Source: Amborella trichopoda
Taxonomy: Eukaryota; Streptophyta; Magnoliopsida; Amborellales; Amborellaceae
NCBI RefSeq assembly: GCF_000471905.2
Contig: NW_006498233.1
Span: forward strand, 3,405,658 to 3,469,657
DNA: 64,000 nucleotides
Direction: 5' to 3'
Shown in pieces: positions 34,850 through 45,380 of the stretch. Position 1 is the first letter of the stretch, and each line of letters opens with the position of its first letter. The notes beneath the pieces were generated by a model that was not told the DNA's origin, ran no database searches, and worked only from the letters and a program-made list of their open reading frames with translations. Both the position numbers and the translations under genes were made by a program.

Positions 34850-34992
34850 TTACTTCAAAAATTCACAGGCCACCAAGTCCACAATGGTCAAGAGGGATGG
34901 CTTCTTATGGGGGATCCTGGATATTTTGATGATGAAGGGAGATTTTTTTCGTTGATAGAATTAGACAGCTTATCAAGTACAAAGCATTTCAG
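34850..34992 (+). pseudogene. 4CL-like relic, exon B
   Basis: It starts after 'ttttggcaag' and reads 'YFKNSQATKSTMVKRDG', then (shifted frame) 'GWLLMGDPGYFDDEGR', then (shifted again in a run of seven T) 'VDRIRQLIKYKAFQ', ending at a perfect donor cag/gtaacc. This is the A8 region of the AMP-forming ligase fold: G-W-x-x-T-G-D-x-G-Y-x-D-x-x-G, then V-D-R-x-K-E-L-I-K-Y-K-G-F-Q. The intron after K-Y-K-G-F-Q is the usual position in plant 4CL genes. The catalytic-hinge Asp-Arg pair is kept, but two frameshifts break the exon. Confidence 0.8.
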
Positions 34993-36769
34993 GTAACCTA
35001 TCATAGGAAAATGTTTTATAAATATTCCTTGTGTAATATATGCTGCAGAGAACAGTCATTCTCTGTCAGTTCTCTGCAACAGATGGTACAAATGAGCTAG
35101 TGTTCGCTTGTAAGTGCATCAATGCAACGACACATGTCTACTATCTGTCGATGCGAATGGGCAGTAGATGACTGGTCCCTGTACTGTATTATACATGCAA
35201 TGCATACGATATATGATTGAATTTCTCATATAGTATACAATACCTTCTATCATTTATCGGTATCCTAAGTATGGAATATCAATATGACATGATTCCTAGC
35301 CATGAAAAGAAATAATGTCGATGGTCTCTATGTTTCTTGTACGAGTGATGTAAATTACCTCTACAATTCACTGCTATCTTCTTATCCTGAGAGCTGGATA
35401 TTGTTAACTATATCTTGTGAAGGAAGCGAGTTGCTTGGATAAGCTTTTAAGTTCCTTCTCTTTATTCTGGGTAGTCTGGCTCGGAGTCGAGCCTAGGAAA
35501 TTTTGTTGTAGCCATCAATGCCCTAACCACTGACCTGCACAAACCGAAAAATGAAAGACCTTAATCATCTCATGCGCAAGAGGAATTATGAGTTGCGGAC
35601 GTCTTTTAAAGTTGTGGTCTCTATTTCCAATTTATGGCATATATACTAGCATGTACTTTGTTGACAGATTCTCTAGCTCCAAGTTAGTTTTCCAGGTCTT
35701 GAGATATATGCTATTGGAAACTATTATTTCCACTGTATGTAATTTTCTCCTAGAGGTTGTGCTGTTAAAGAGAAAATAGTCTGAGAAGGACGAAAATGAT
35801 ATTTCTTTCATATTAGCTGTGGCCAACATACCTCTAGGGTTGTAGAATTGTAAAAAACAATAATGAATGAAATATCCCTTAGGACGAAGACGGACATAAA
35901 AAATGAATACAAATTGTAAAACCCTAAAGCTTTGGTTTATGCATATCATTCATTCTCAGCTTGCTTTCAGGTTGATAAATTTCTCTCAGTGATGGGTACT
36001 CCTAGTTATGCTCACAATCATAATATTCTGTCAACCATGACTTGACCTGTTTATAATATTTGTTAAGTTAAATTGTTTTCTTTATTTTAGATGCTATTCG
36101 GAATAACATTTTTCAATGTAAAACTTAGTTATACACTTGTGAATGAGATTATTGGTTTCATACTAAACTTTCAACGGCTGCATTATATTCCATGCTCTGC
36201 TAGTGCAGAATTCTCTTTATGTGGAAGCTGATTCTTTTTCTCATTTTTAGGGTGCAATATTATTTCTAAAGTTATGCAGGACTCTGTTTTGGATCCCTTA
36301 TTTGTTATACAGCCCGACCAGAATACTTATGTGTAATCCCAGTACGAGATGTGAGTTTAAGCACATATCACACTCTGGATAAGTGTTGATATACATCATG
36401 GTATGACTTCATCAGACTTCTTTTAAAAAATGGCTCATTATGCCAAAAGCAATGATGAGATCCAGCTGAATGATATATAATTAAATTAAGCTCCCAAAAG
36501 TCCTGCTTTATGTTAAAGGACAAATCTCTCATCTTTGCATGTTATTTGTTATTAGGAATACTGTCTCATACACCCAAGCACATCCTTCCTCTGATAGTGA
36601 TTCCATTTTCTGATTTACTGGGAACAGAGATACCCTTTCTCTCTATATGCTAATGAGGGGTAGAAGCATACCCCACAATTCCCTTGCATCTCTGATTCTC
36701 ATCAGATGTTTTAGTTTGTAAGGTGCGCTAAGCATCATAGGTCATCAGAATTCAATTTAAACCTTCTCA

Positions 36770-36845
36770 AGATAAATTCTCATGGCTTTGCTAAAGGAAA
36801 ACCAGTTCCAGCTGGTTTTGGGGGTTTGTTTGCAGCAATCAAGAA
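36770..36845 (+). mobile_element. LINE RNase H fragment
   Basis: Encodes 'NSHGFAKGKPVPAGFGGLFA', closely resembling the start of plant LINE RNase H (N-x-D-G-x-x-K-G-N-P-G-P-A-G-F-G-G). The catalytic Asp is replaced by His. Confidence 0.5.
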
Positions 36846-37159
36846 ACTAGAATCTTGAAATTCTGGGTGGGCTTTCTAGGAGGTCTTCGCATTGTTAGTA
36901 GAAATTCTACATGGCTCTGCATTCTGTTGTATAACTTCTAAATATCATTAGAGGGATGAGAGGTGGTAGTCTCTCAAGTTTCATGAATTTAGAGGGCGAA
37001 TGTATCTGATATTTATATTTTAGAGTAGTGTTCTGTTCCAAAGGGAAAGTGATGATTGCATATTTGTGTGATCATTTGCCTTTAATTTTTCCTTTGTTTC
37101 TTTGTATTTGCAGAGTATTGTCGTGTTATTTTAGTATATTGAATTATAAAAGATAATAA

Positions 37160-37690
37160 AAGTTTCAAGTTTTCTATAATTATTGAAAATTTTGATGGGA
37201 GCTGCATAGGTAATCTGGGTGCATCAGATGTTGAGGTTGCCATTAGGGATCCTAGGGGTTTGTTCGCAGTGCATAGATGGGGCCCAATTGGGCTGAAGCA
37301 TTGGTCCTTCTCATAGGGGTGCACTTAGTTTGTATATCCTTCACTTGCTCTCTCCAAGTTGAAGGAGACTCCTTAAATGTTATTCAATGGGCCAACGGGG
37401 AGGTTGCACTTCCCTTGGATATTAGAGAACATCATGAATGAAATTTCAATGGGCCAAGGGGGAGGTTGCACCCCCCTTGGATATTAGAGAACTTCATGAA
37501 TGAAATTCATGTTCTTTGTCAAGCTATGCCAATCACTTTTCAGCATGTCCCATGAATGGCCAATCATCTGGCAGACGTGAGGGCAATAGAAGGTGTGTCG
37601 TCTTTGTAAAACCGTGGCTCCCGCATCTTTCGTAATGTGTTTCTTTTTCACTCTCGCCTCCTCTGCCTCCCGCCCACCAAAACCAAAAAA
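37160..37690 (+). mobile_element. LINE 3' fragment with RNase H
   Basis: Begins with 'ENFDGSCIGNLGAS' and ends with 'ITFQHVP', a stop, 'MANHLADVRAIEGV' and then 'FLFHSRLLCLPP', matching the RNase H and C-terminal tail of plant L1 elements. It contains a 62-bp tandem duplication (units start at 37383 and 37445) that carries the phrase 'caatgggcca'. Confidence 0.6.
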
Positions 37691-38190
37691 TAGAAAAAAT
37701 AAAAGAGCTTTGGAATCTCTTTGTCACATTACTTGTTCTGCTGCTCATGACATATCGGAAACAACATAAAATGTAAGTTTTAGATTGGCTTTACAATGTG
37801 TGATCAGTATGGTCCAAGCAATTTTCGGACTAAGCATTTATCTAGGACAAGGCCCTTAATAGTGAATAATATGGGTATTGATGTAAAATAAAAATAAGTT
37901 GGGTACATATACATCTATAATCACATTGGTTATTGTGAACATTCTTGTGGTACAGTTATAACAATGCTTTATCTTCCTCTTTGCCGTTGCTCTTGGGCAT
38001 AAGAGATGAGCTTGATCCTGTAGTTTAGTTTGTAGAATATACTAGAGTGGAGACATCTCATTCATTTTTTATCTTATCGAGATCTTCTCTGTTTTTGGCT
38101 CATCATCCATCTTTTTCCTGGCTAGTTTGTAAATGGTAAATGCATATTTTTGTAAGACATAAGTTGTTGATGTCGTGATCCTTTTCTAAG

Positions 38191-38257
38191 TTGCACATGT
38201 GGAGATTGAGGGACTGCTTCTTTCTGATCCTGAAATACTGGATGTTGTTGTCATCCC
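38191..38257 (+). pseudogene. 4CL-like relic, exon C
   Basis: Reads 'VAHVEIEGLLLSDPEILDVV' followed by V-I-P. This corresponds to V-A-P-A-E-L-E-G-L-L-x-S-H-P-E-I-L-D of 4CL enzymes, directly continuing from the K-Y-K-x-F-Q of exon B. It ends inside the Pro codon at a perfect donor (ccc/gtaagt). The acceptor is 'tttctaag', where one G appears to be shared or lost. The frame itself is intact over the exon. Confidence 0.8.
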
Positions 38258-38437
38258 GTAAGTTGCAGTTCCTATTGAAAAGAAGTAGAGAAAACATTTA
38301 TCACTGATGGGTTTGAGTTTTATTTTATCTCATTATGGGGGAAATGGGGAGCAGAGAGTGGTGCCATCTCAGGGCTATTAAAGTTTGATTACTAGTTTAT
38401 TAATTTGTTCCTAGTGTGTGAGTTTTTCCTACTGCAG

Positions 38438-38540
38438 TTTTCCTAATGCAGAAGCAGGGGAGGTTTCTATTGCATATGTGTATCGCTCCCAAGGAAGCTC
38501 CCTCACTAAAAAAGATGTCCAGTAATTTGTACCAAAGCAG
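38438..38540 (+). pseudogene. 4CL-like relic, exon D
   Basis: Follows a good acceptor (ttcctactgcag) in the phase left by exon C. It reads 'FPNAEAGEVSIAYVYR', then 'SQGSSLTKKDVQ', a TAA stop, and 'FVPKQ'. Functional relatives have F-P-D-x-E-A-G-E-x-P-x-A-Y-V-V-R, then E-x-D-V-x-x-F-(I/V)-A-x-Q. The exon ends with CAG, but the donor is cag/ataaac, so the GT is lost. One stop and one broken splice site. Confidence 0.8.
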
Positions 38541-39010
38541 ATAAACAAGTTACTTCGAATTTCAAATTCTTATTCTACTTTTTCACATAAAAATATCGTG
38601 TGATCAGGTGCATGCAGACTTCTAGTCATGAATGCGATGCATGTAGTTCCACTTGATATGTGTTTGTATGTTTTTCTCTACACCTGCATGTATAGAGTGC
38701 GCAGACTCCCCAAATGTTCTGCATGTCGGAAAACATGCAACTATACATGCATAAAGCATAACTATGGTTAAAACTTAGAAACCAAGGGCTGAGATGAAGA
38801 TCTCCAATTCACGAGGCAATGGGTTAATAACTTTGGACCCCTTAGGATTCATTGGTGGACGTTTGAATTTATGCCACGTGTGAGTCCTCTCCATACACAA
38901 ATGTGCACACACACGCGCACACACATTTGTGCATTCATTATGGATGTCGGATAAATGCGGTACATCAATGTGAGCACTTATATTTAGATGATTGCATGTG
39001 TGGCCAGTTG

Positions 39011-39138
39011 ATCAATGTCGTGATTGCATCATTCAAAAGATTGCGGAGGGTGACCTTTGTGAAAAAAGTGCACCAAAATCAGCATCTGGAAAGATTCTCC
39101 GAAGAGAGCTTATTGAGAAAGTAAGATTGAAGATGTGA
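39011..39138 (+). pseudogene. 4CL-like relic, last exon E
   Basis: Reads 'VIASFKRLRRVTFVKK' and, after loss of one base, 'APKSASGKILRRELIEKVRL' followed by K-M and a stop at 39136-39138. This is the A10 motif region of AMP-forming ligases (P-K-S-x-x-G-K-I-L-R-R-E-L), with the catalytic Lys of G-K-I-L present. The stop position fits the family's usual C-terminus. The exact acceptor is unclear. Confidence 0.8.
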
Positions 39139-39531
39139 GGATGACCTAGACCCTATACTCTTAGTGTGGAACTGTTGCTTTCGGATCAACTAAGGGTATA
39201 AAGATGTACTAATAGCAATGAATCTTTCTCCTTTTGTATTTTATTATGACAAAACATACTTTTTGAAATATATATAACTAGCTTTAGTGATATCATTTGC
39301 CAGGTGATTATCAAAGGCAGAGTTCGACCTGATTTCTTCTTCTGCAGTGGCTCCGAAAAAGATGAATAAGCTTTGGACTGTAGGTCGAGAACTGGCATGC
39401 AACCTTGAGATAAAGAATGCAAGTCAAATGCAACATATGTAATATAACTGTGGGACACCGACTGCCCGTGAGTAGGAAACATACCATGTCAACTAACTTC
39501 GAGAGCAAATAAAGGTTGTCCCCACAAAATA

Positions 39532-39533
<2 letters not shown>

Positions 39534-39571
<38 letters not shown>
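39534..39571. repeat. (CT)n microsatellite
   Basis: About 19 CT units, 65 bp upstream of the copia insertion site. Confidence 0.95.
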
Positions 39572-39575
<4 letters not shown>

Positions 39576-39635
39576 GCGGTTCTATTAGGAATGTTTCTAA
39601 ATTTTGAGAGAAATCAAAAGATGTTTGGATGTTAC

Positions 39636-40140
39636 TGTTAAAAATAAGCTTTGATTATGTTCAAGGGTATTTTGGATATTAGATTTAAATGTAAGGGACA
39701 TTTTGAAAAAGTTATTTTAAGGGTAGTTTTGAAATGATGTAAAAGAATTGTGTAGAGTTCCAAAACCACAATTCCAAGATTGAGAGAGATGAATTCCAAT
39801 ATTGAGAGAGAGGAATTCCAATATTGAGAGAGAAGAGTTCCAAGATTGAGAGAGAGGAGTCCAAAGCATGCAATGCATGCAAATTTGAATTAGGAATGAG
39901 TGAAGCCTAGAATTTTCTTATATAATCTTATAATTTCATCCAAGCATGTAGGTTGTAAGTTATGAGAGGGAAAACTTTACTAGAATGGTATAGAAAGAGT
40001 CTAGAAAGCTCCTAAGTGATCTATATATACATGTACTATGTTTTTTTTAAGTAGAGTGAAGAAATTGAGTTGAATTGAGCTCTTTTGTGTGCATAACTAC
40101 AAATTCTCAAAGTAAGTCTTCTTCCTCCCTATTCTCTACA
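39636..40140 (+). repeat. 5' LTR of the copia element
   Basis: Starts 'tgttaaaaataagctttg' and ends 'cctattctctaca'. It contains a short internal repeat, 'ccaa(t/g)attgagagaga', four times (about 39772-39855), and a probable TATA region 'ctatatatacatg' near 40020. Confidence 0.9.
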
Positions 40141-40142
40141 AC

Positions 40143-40155
40143 TGGTATCAGAGAC
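40143..40155 (+). promoter_or_regulatory. Copia primer-binding site
   Basis: 'tggtatcagagac' two bases after the LTR end, complementary to the 3' end of initiator tRNA-Met. Confidence 0.85.
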
Positions 40156-40168
40156 AAAGTGCTTAAGA

Positions 40169-41100
40169 ATGGCCCTCTTGATCCAACCACAAATTCCACT
40201 TCTCACCAAAGATAACTATGAGAATTGGAATATTCAAATGAAGGCATTGTTGGGGTCTCAAGATGCTTGGGATGTTGTTGAAAAGGGATATGTAGAACCG
40301 GCAACCCCACAAGACGAAACCGCTTTAGATCAAAATCAAAGAAGTGAGTCGAGAAGGTTGGACAAGAAAGCTCTCTTTCTTATGTACCAAGGAATTGATG
40401 AGAGCAGCTTTGAGAAAATTTATTCTGCTGAAAATTCAAAGAAGGTATGAAAGATTCTTCAAAATTCTTTTAAAGGAGTTGAAACGGTGAAAAAAGTGCG
40501 CCTTTAAGCTCTTAGGGTCGAGTTTGAGGCATTGAAAATGAATGAATCCGAAAATATTTTGGAATACTTCTCAAGGGTCTTGGTTGTTGTAAACCAAGTG
40601 AGAAGAAATTGAGAAAATATAGATGTGTAAGAGTAATGGAGAAAATACTACGATCACTAGATCGTAAGTATGAGCACATTGTTGTAGCCATTGAATAATC
40701 AAAATATTTAGAGATTATGATTATTGATCAACTCATGGGTACCTTGCAAGCCCAGGAACAACGATTGCAAAAAAGAACTCAAAGCTCTTTGGAGCATGCA
40801 CTACAAACAAAGCTTACAGTGAAGATAAAGAGTGAACAATCTCGTAGAGGAAGAGGCCAAAGAGGTCATGGCAATGAAAGGAGAGGATGTGGTAGAGGCA
40901 ACTTTAACTATGGAGGTGTGAGAGATCAAAACCACCCACAAGCTCAAAGAGGTCGAGGAGGAGATAATTTTTCAAGGCCATACAATCATTCAAGGTATGG
41001 AAAATCTATAATTCAATGTTATAATTGTAAAAAGTATGGCCATTATAGTTCCAAGTGTAGATACCATTCCCAAAATTATGTATTTGAAAAAGCTAATTTT
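40169..41100 (+). pseudogene. Copia gag with zinc knuckle
   Basis: It starts at the first ATG after the primer site and reads 'IPLLTKDNYENWNIQMKALL' and 'DAWDVVEKGY', the usual copia gag N-terminus (DUF4219/UBN2 type). A TGA at about 40448 and a following frameshift break it. The frame from 40717 continues with a Gly/Arg-rich segment and the knuckle 'CYNCKKYGHYSSKC' (C-x2-C-x4-H-x4-C intact) near 41020-41062. Confidence 0.85.
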
Positions 41101-42198
41101 GTTGAAAAGAAAAATGATGAAGGAGAACCAACTTTGTTATTAGTTTATAATGATAAGAATGATAATCAAATGGATATTTGGTATCTAGACACTGGTGCAA
41201 GCAATCACTTGTGTGGTAGAAAGGAATTGTTTGTGGAATTGAATGAATTAAGTCATGGGCATGTAACATTTAGAGACTTATCAAAAATACCCTTAAAAGG
41301 CAAAGGTAAAATTTTGATAAAAATGAAGAATGGTAGTCATCAATTTTTTCTGATGCATATTATGTGCCGGACATGAAAAATACCATTTTGAGTGTGGAGC
41401 AAATATTAGAAAATGCTATAATATTTTTATGAAAAATGGTAGCCTTTACTTGAGGGGCCAAAGAAACAATTTGATTGCCAAAGTGATTATGACTAAGAAT
41501 AGAATGTTTCCAATGAATATCAAAAGTGAAAATGTGAAATGCCTCAAATCTATTTTGAATGATGATTCATGGTTATGGCATTTTCGTTTTAGGCATCTTA
41601 ATTTTGGTGGTTTGAAATTGTTGTCAAAAGCAAAAATGGTGAATGGTTTGCCATGGATAAAGCAACACAATGGAGTACGTGAAGGGTGCATTGTGGGAAA
41701 GCAACATTGAGAAAATTTCAAGAGTGGTAAACCAAGAAAAGAAAACAAACCTCTCCAACTTGTGCATACGGATGTGTGTGAACCACTTGAGCCCATCTCA
41801 CATGGAAAAAGTCAGTACATTCTAACCTTTATTGATGATTATAGTAGCAAAACATGATTTTTGAAGTGTTTAACGAATTCAAAGCTTTTGTGGAGAAACA
41901 AAGTGGTTTTCAAATTAAAATGATAAGATCAAATAGAAGTGGAGAATATAATTCTAATGCTTTCCAAAAATTTTGTAAAGAACATGGAATTTGTCACCAA
42001 ATGACCACATCCTACACCCCACAACAAAATGGTGTGGGGCAAAGAAAGAATAGAATTGTTTTGAATATGGCAAGATGCATGTTAAAAGAAAAAGAAATGC
42101 CAAAGGAATTTTGGCCGAGCCTATTGCTTGTGTGATATATTTGTGTATACGTGTCCCATAAAAGGCTTATAGTATAAGACACCCAAAGAAGCTTGGAG
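41101..42198 (+). pseudogene. Copia protease and truncated integrase
   Basis: Protease: 'IWYLDTGASNHLCG' at about 41176. Pre-integrase: 'SWLWHFRFRHLNFGGLKLL' at about 41566, ending in 'REGCIVGKQH'. Integrase core: 'VHTDVCEPLEPI' keeps the first Asp. The second Asp is changed ('MIRSNRSGEY', usually R-S-D/T-D) and the Glu is changed ('QNGVGQRKN', usually V-A-E-R-K-N). The homology ends at 'HPKKLG', equivalent to T-P-x-E-A-W, exactly where the foreign segment starts. The integrase is therefore both mutated and truncated. Confidence 0.85.
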
Positions 42199-42903
42199 TT
42201 CCACCATTTTAGCTAGAATTTTGATCGGGATTTGTAGGGAGCACCACACTCCAATGGAGTAAACCAGCAAGGAGGGCCATCACCATTTTCTGTGAAGTCC
42301 CTGTATCTTTCCAAATAATCTTGAAAATTCAGCAACGCCATCACTTCATCCTCCAAAACTAGCGAAGATCTAGTATCACCTTTCGTCAATACCTTCTTCA
42401 ACTCAGGCCTATCAAAACCATGAATCAAGAAAGCTTCTTTCAAAGATGAAGGCGAGGTTCTTGTTTTTGCTGTAGCTGAGGATGAAAGGTTGAATCCCTT
42501 CATATGAGATCTCAATCCATGAAACAATTGATTTTCCACCGTATTGGTCCTCGAATATAGAGCAGAGCAGCCTATGACCGCCGCCATTAACAATTGGATT
42601 TTTAGCCTACCTGAAGAGAGAGGTTTTTGATGAAGATTGTAGCCAAAACTCAAGGTTTCCGGCCACAACGTAAGGTTTCCCGCTGAGCTCCTGGACGGTC
42701 TAGAGAGAAAAACACATGAGGAAAGAGTGTGAAACACGTGAGGAGAGAGAGTATTAAAAAAAGATGTTTTTTTTAACTTGTTTGGGTTAAAAGTTGAGAT
42801 AAAAATAGATAAAGTTATTTGAAAGGTTACCAGATAGGTTTTGAAGTTTTGGATTCAAGAAGAAATGCAAGTTGAAAATGGGGTCCATGGAAATATTTTC
42901 CCT
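42199..42903 (-). pseudogene. Captured fragment resembling phytyl-ester-synthase-like gene, 5' end
   Basis: The minus-strand frame 42737-42213 has an in-frame ATG at 42587 that gives 'MAAVIGCSALYSRT' followed by a Ser/Thr-rich, acid-poor stretch like a plastid transit peptide. It then reads 'LLNFQDYLERYRDF' and 'DGPPCWFTPLECGAP'. The last motif resembles the conserved D-G-G-P-P-R-W-F-(S/T)-P-x-x-C-G that precedes the hydrolase fold of plant phytyl ester synthase / esterase-lipase-thioesterase proteins (PES1/PES2 type). The match stops there, which could be the end of exon 1. The 150-300 bp beyond the ATG (42588-42903) would be 5' untranslated region or promoter. The assignment is from motif memory. 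Confidence 0.5.
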
Positions 42904-43365
42904 AGATTTAAATGTAAGGAACATTTTGGAAAAGTTATTTTAAGGGTAATTTTGGAATGATGTAAAAGAATCGTGTAGAGTTTCAAAACCACAATTCCAA
43001 GATTGAGAGAGATGAATTCCAATATTGAGAGAGAGGATTTCCAATATTGAGAGAGAAGAGTCCCAAGATTGAAAGAGAGGAGTCTAAAGCATGCAATGCA
43101 TGCAAATTTGAATTGGGAATGAGTGAAGTCTAGAATTTTCTGATATAATCTTCTAATTTCGTCCAAGCATATAGGTTGTAAGTTATGCGAGGGAAAACTT
43201 CACTAGAATGGTGTAGAAAGAGTGTAGAAAGCTCCTAAATGGTCTATATATACATGTACTATGTTTTTGTTTAAGTAGAGTGAAGAAATTGAGTTGAATT
43301 GAGCTCTTTTGTGTGCGTAACTACAAATTCTCAAAGTAAGCCTTCTTTCTCCCTATTCTCTAACA
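42904..43365 (+). repeat. 3' LTR of the copia element, 5'-truncated
   Basis: Matches the 5' LTR from 'agatttaaatgtaagg' to the end ('ctattctctaaca', one base longer). The first ~45 bp of the LTR ('tgttaaaaataagctttg' to 'ttggatatt') are missing and are replaced by the inner edge of the captured segment. Confidence 0.9.
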
Positions 43366-43736
43366 GTTACAATAAACAATGGACAAAAGACATGAATTGA
43401 CATCACTCTTATCAAACAAGCAGACAACATGCCTAGCGTGAGGGTGAGTAGGTATACCTAGGGCTCATTTGGATCATATGAAAACTTGCATCATGAAACA
43501 GTTTTTATATGAAACATACAGGTACACACGCTTGGGTCATATGAAAAGTAAACTTGCATCATGAAACAGCTTTCATATGAAACATGCAGGTACGCACGCT
43601 TGGTTCATACATAAAGTTGATGAAAGCTTATTCCTTAGAAAGGATTTTACCACCCCAAGGAGCAAATTGTGTGAAAAGAAATCCCCATCCCACAAGGTGC
43701 AGAGTAAGTTCTCGAGGATCCATTACTCCCTCTGAC

Positions 43737-44364
43737 CTGAAATAATATTTCACTTGAGTTTGCTGCAGGGTTGAAACCACAAAAAACCAGACAAATAATA
43801 AAACCGTCACCCTTATGTCTCTCTGCGTCCTGTGTTCTCACAAAGCCCCTGCCCCTCTCTCGCAATCCTCTGCATCCTACTTTCTCACAAAGTCTAAAAT
43901 AATATTTCATTTGAGTTTGCCGCAAGGTTGAAACCACAAAAAACCAGGCAAATAATAAAACCGTCACCCTTATGTCTCTCTGCGTCTTGTATTCTCACAA
44001 AGCCCCTGCCCCTCTCTCGCAATCCTCTGCATCCTACCTTCTCACAAAGTCTGAAATAATATTTCATTTGAGTTTGCTGCAGGATTGAAATCACCAAAAA
44101 CCAAACAAATAATAAAACTGTCACCCTTATGTCTCTTTGCGTTCTGTGTTCTCACAAAGTCCCTGCCCCTCTCTCGCAATCCTCTACGTCCTACCTTCTC
44201 ATAAAGTCTGAAATAATATTTCATTTGAGTTTGCCGCAGGGTTGAAACCACAAAAAACCAGACAAATAATAAAACCGTCACCCTTATGTCTCTCTGCGTC
44301 CTGTGTTCTCACAAAGCCCCTGCCCCTCTCTCGCAATCCTCTGCATCCTACCTTCTCACAAAGT
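43737..44364. repeat. 157-bp tandem array, four copies
   Basis: Units start with 'ct(g/a)aaataatatttca' at 43737, 43894, 44051 and 44208. A fifth start at 44365 loses similarity at once and grades into CT-rich short repeats. The copies are very similar. 157 is not a multiple of three, so the chain of overlapping ORFs on both strands is a by-product of the repeat. Confidence 0.95.
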
Positions 44365-45380
44365 CTGTCAAAGCTCTGCCTTCTCACAAAGCCCTCTTGC
44401 CACCCTTGCCCCTCTCTTGCAATTCTCTATGTCTTACCTTCTCACAAAGCCCTGCCCCTCTCTCAAAGCCTTGCTTGCTCTCTCTGAAAGCCTCCCTTAC
44501 CTCTCTCTCAACCCTCTATGCCCTTCCTTCTCACAGATCCACAAGCTGAGGCTGTTGATGACTCCATGAGATTGTTGTTTTTTTTTTTTTTTTTTGTGTT
44601 GGGTATAGAAATTATATTTGAACCTGTCAAAAAAATCTTGGGTACTGGTTTTTACTGTTTTATTTTTCTTGGTTTTTGCTTTTAGATTTTTATTCCCCCA
44701 TGGAAGCAGCTTTTTTTTTATAGAATACTTTTGACTTCCTAGTTCTATTGCAATAAGATCCCAATAGGGAAAAAATCAAGATTTATTTGTTTTGTGCAGT
44801 AATTCGATTAAAACTCACTTTGTATTTATATTTATTGGATTGGTCAATGGATAATGATCAAGTGGAGCTGGCTCTGCAAGCTCTGGAAACTCCATTTTTT
44901 GTGTTCAATGGAGGCTTAGAGCTACTTCAAAGAGAGGCCTGATTTTGGGTGTGAATCTTTTCATTGTTTATTCACTTTTTTAATATTATATTCGCTTTTT
45001 TAGCTGCATTTGGTCAATTTATCAATTTTGTTAATTTTACAAAAAATTTGGTTGCTCAATTAGTGAGGATTTGTGTTGGGGAATTTGGTTTTTTTTTTTT
45101 TTAATGACTATTGCTCTTCTACAGTTCTATATTGTGTTGGTGAATTTGGTTTTTTTTTTTTTAATGCTTATTGCTCTTCTACAGTTCTATTATATGATTT
45201 TCTTTAGTCCTTTCCTTATATTAAAAAGTAAAAGAGAAAAAGGAAATATGGGTTATGGCTACTTTTTCCATTTGGTATGCTTCTCTTTTTTATTAATATA
45301 TTTTCACTATAATGTTTTTTGAATTACACCATTTGTACTATTAAAACTCGTAAGTTGTATGTACGGGTTATATTTTGATT

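Larger units (their letters stand above)
34993..38190. other. Intron of the 4CL-like relic with LINE fragments
   Basis: About 3.2 kb of non-coding sequence between exons B and C. Apart from two LINE RNase H fragments (36770-36845 and 37160-37690) and a 62-bp tandem duplication (37383-37506), nothing is recognised. The short ORFs have no motif. Confidence 0.5.
39631..43370 (+). mobile_element. Ty1/copia element with target duplication and a captured host fragment
   Basis: The 5' LTR (39636-40140, TG...CA) and 3' LTR (about 42904-43365) are flanked by the 5-bp duplication gttac (39631-39635 and 43366-43370). A primer site ('tggtatcagagac' at 40143) follows the 5' LTR. The coding order is gag, protease, integrase and then an abrupt break at about 42198, inside the end of the integrase region. 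RT and RNase H are absent. In their place lies about 700 bp whose minus strand encodes a fragment of a plant phytyl-ester-synthase-like gene. The 3' LTR lacks the first ~45 bp present in the 5' LTR. The element sits about 0.5 kb beyond the last exon of the 4CL-like relic. Confidence 0.9.

Noticed and set aside
43628..44569. Family of similar minus- and plus-strand ORFs suggesting a duplicated small gene
   Set aside because: The 157-bp period is not a multiple of three, so frames rotate from copy to copy; no start or domain is conserved.
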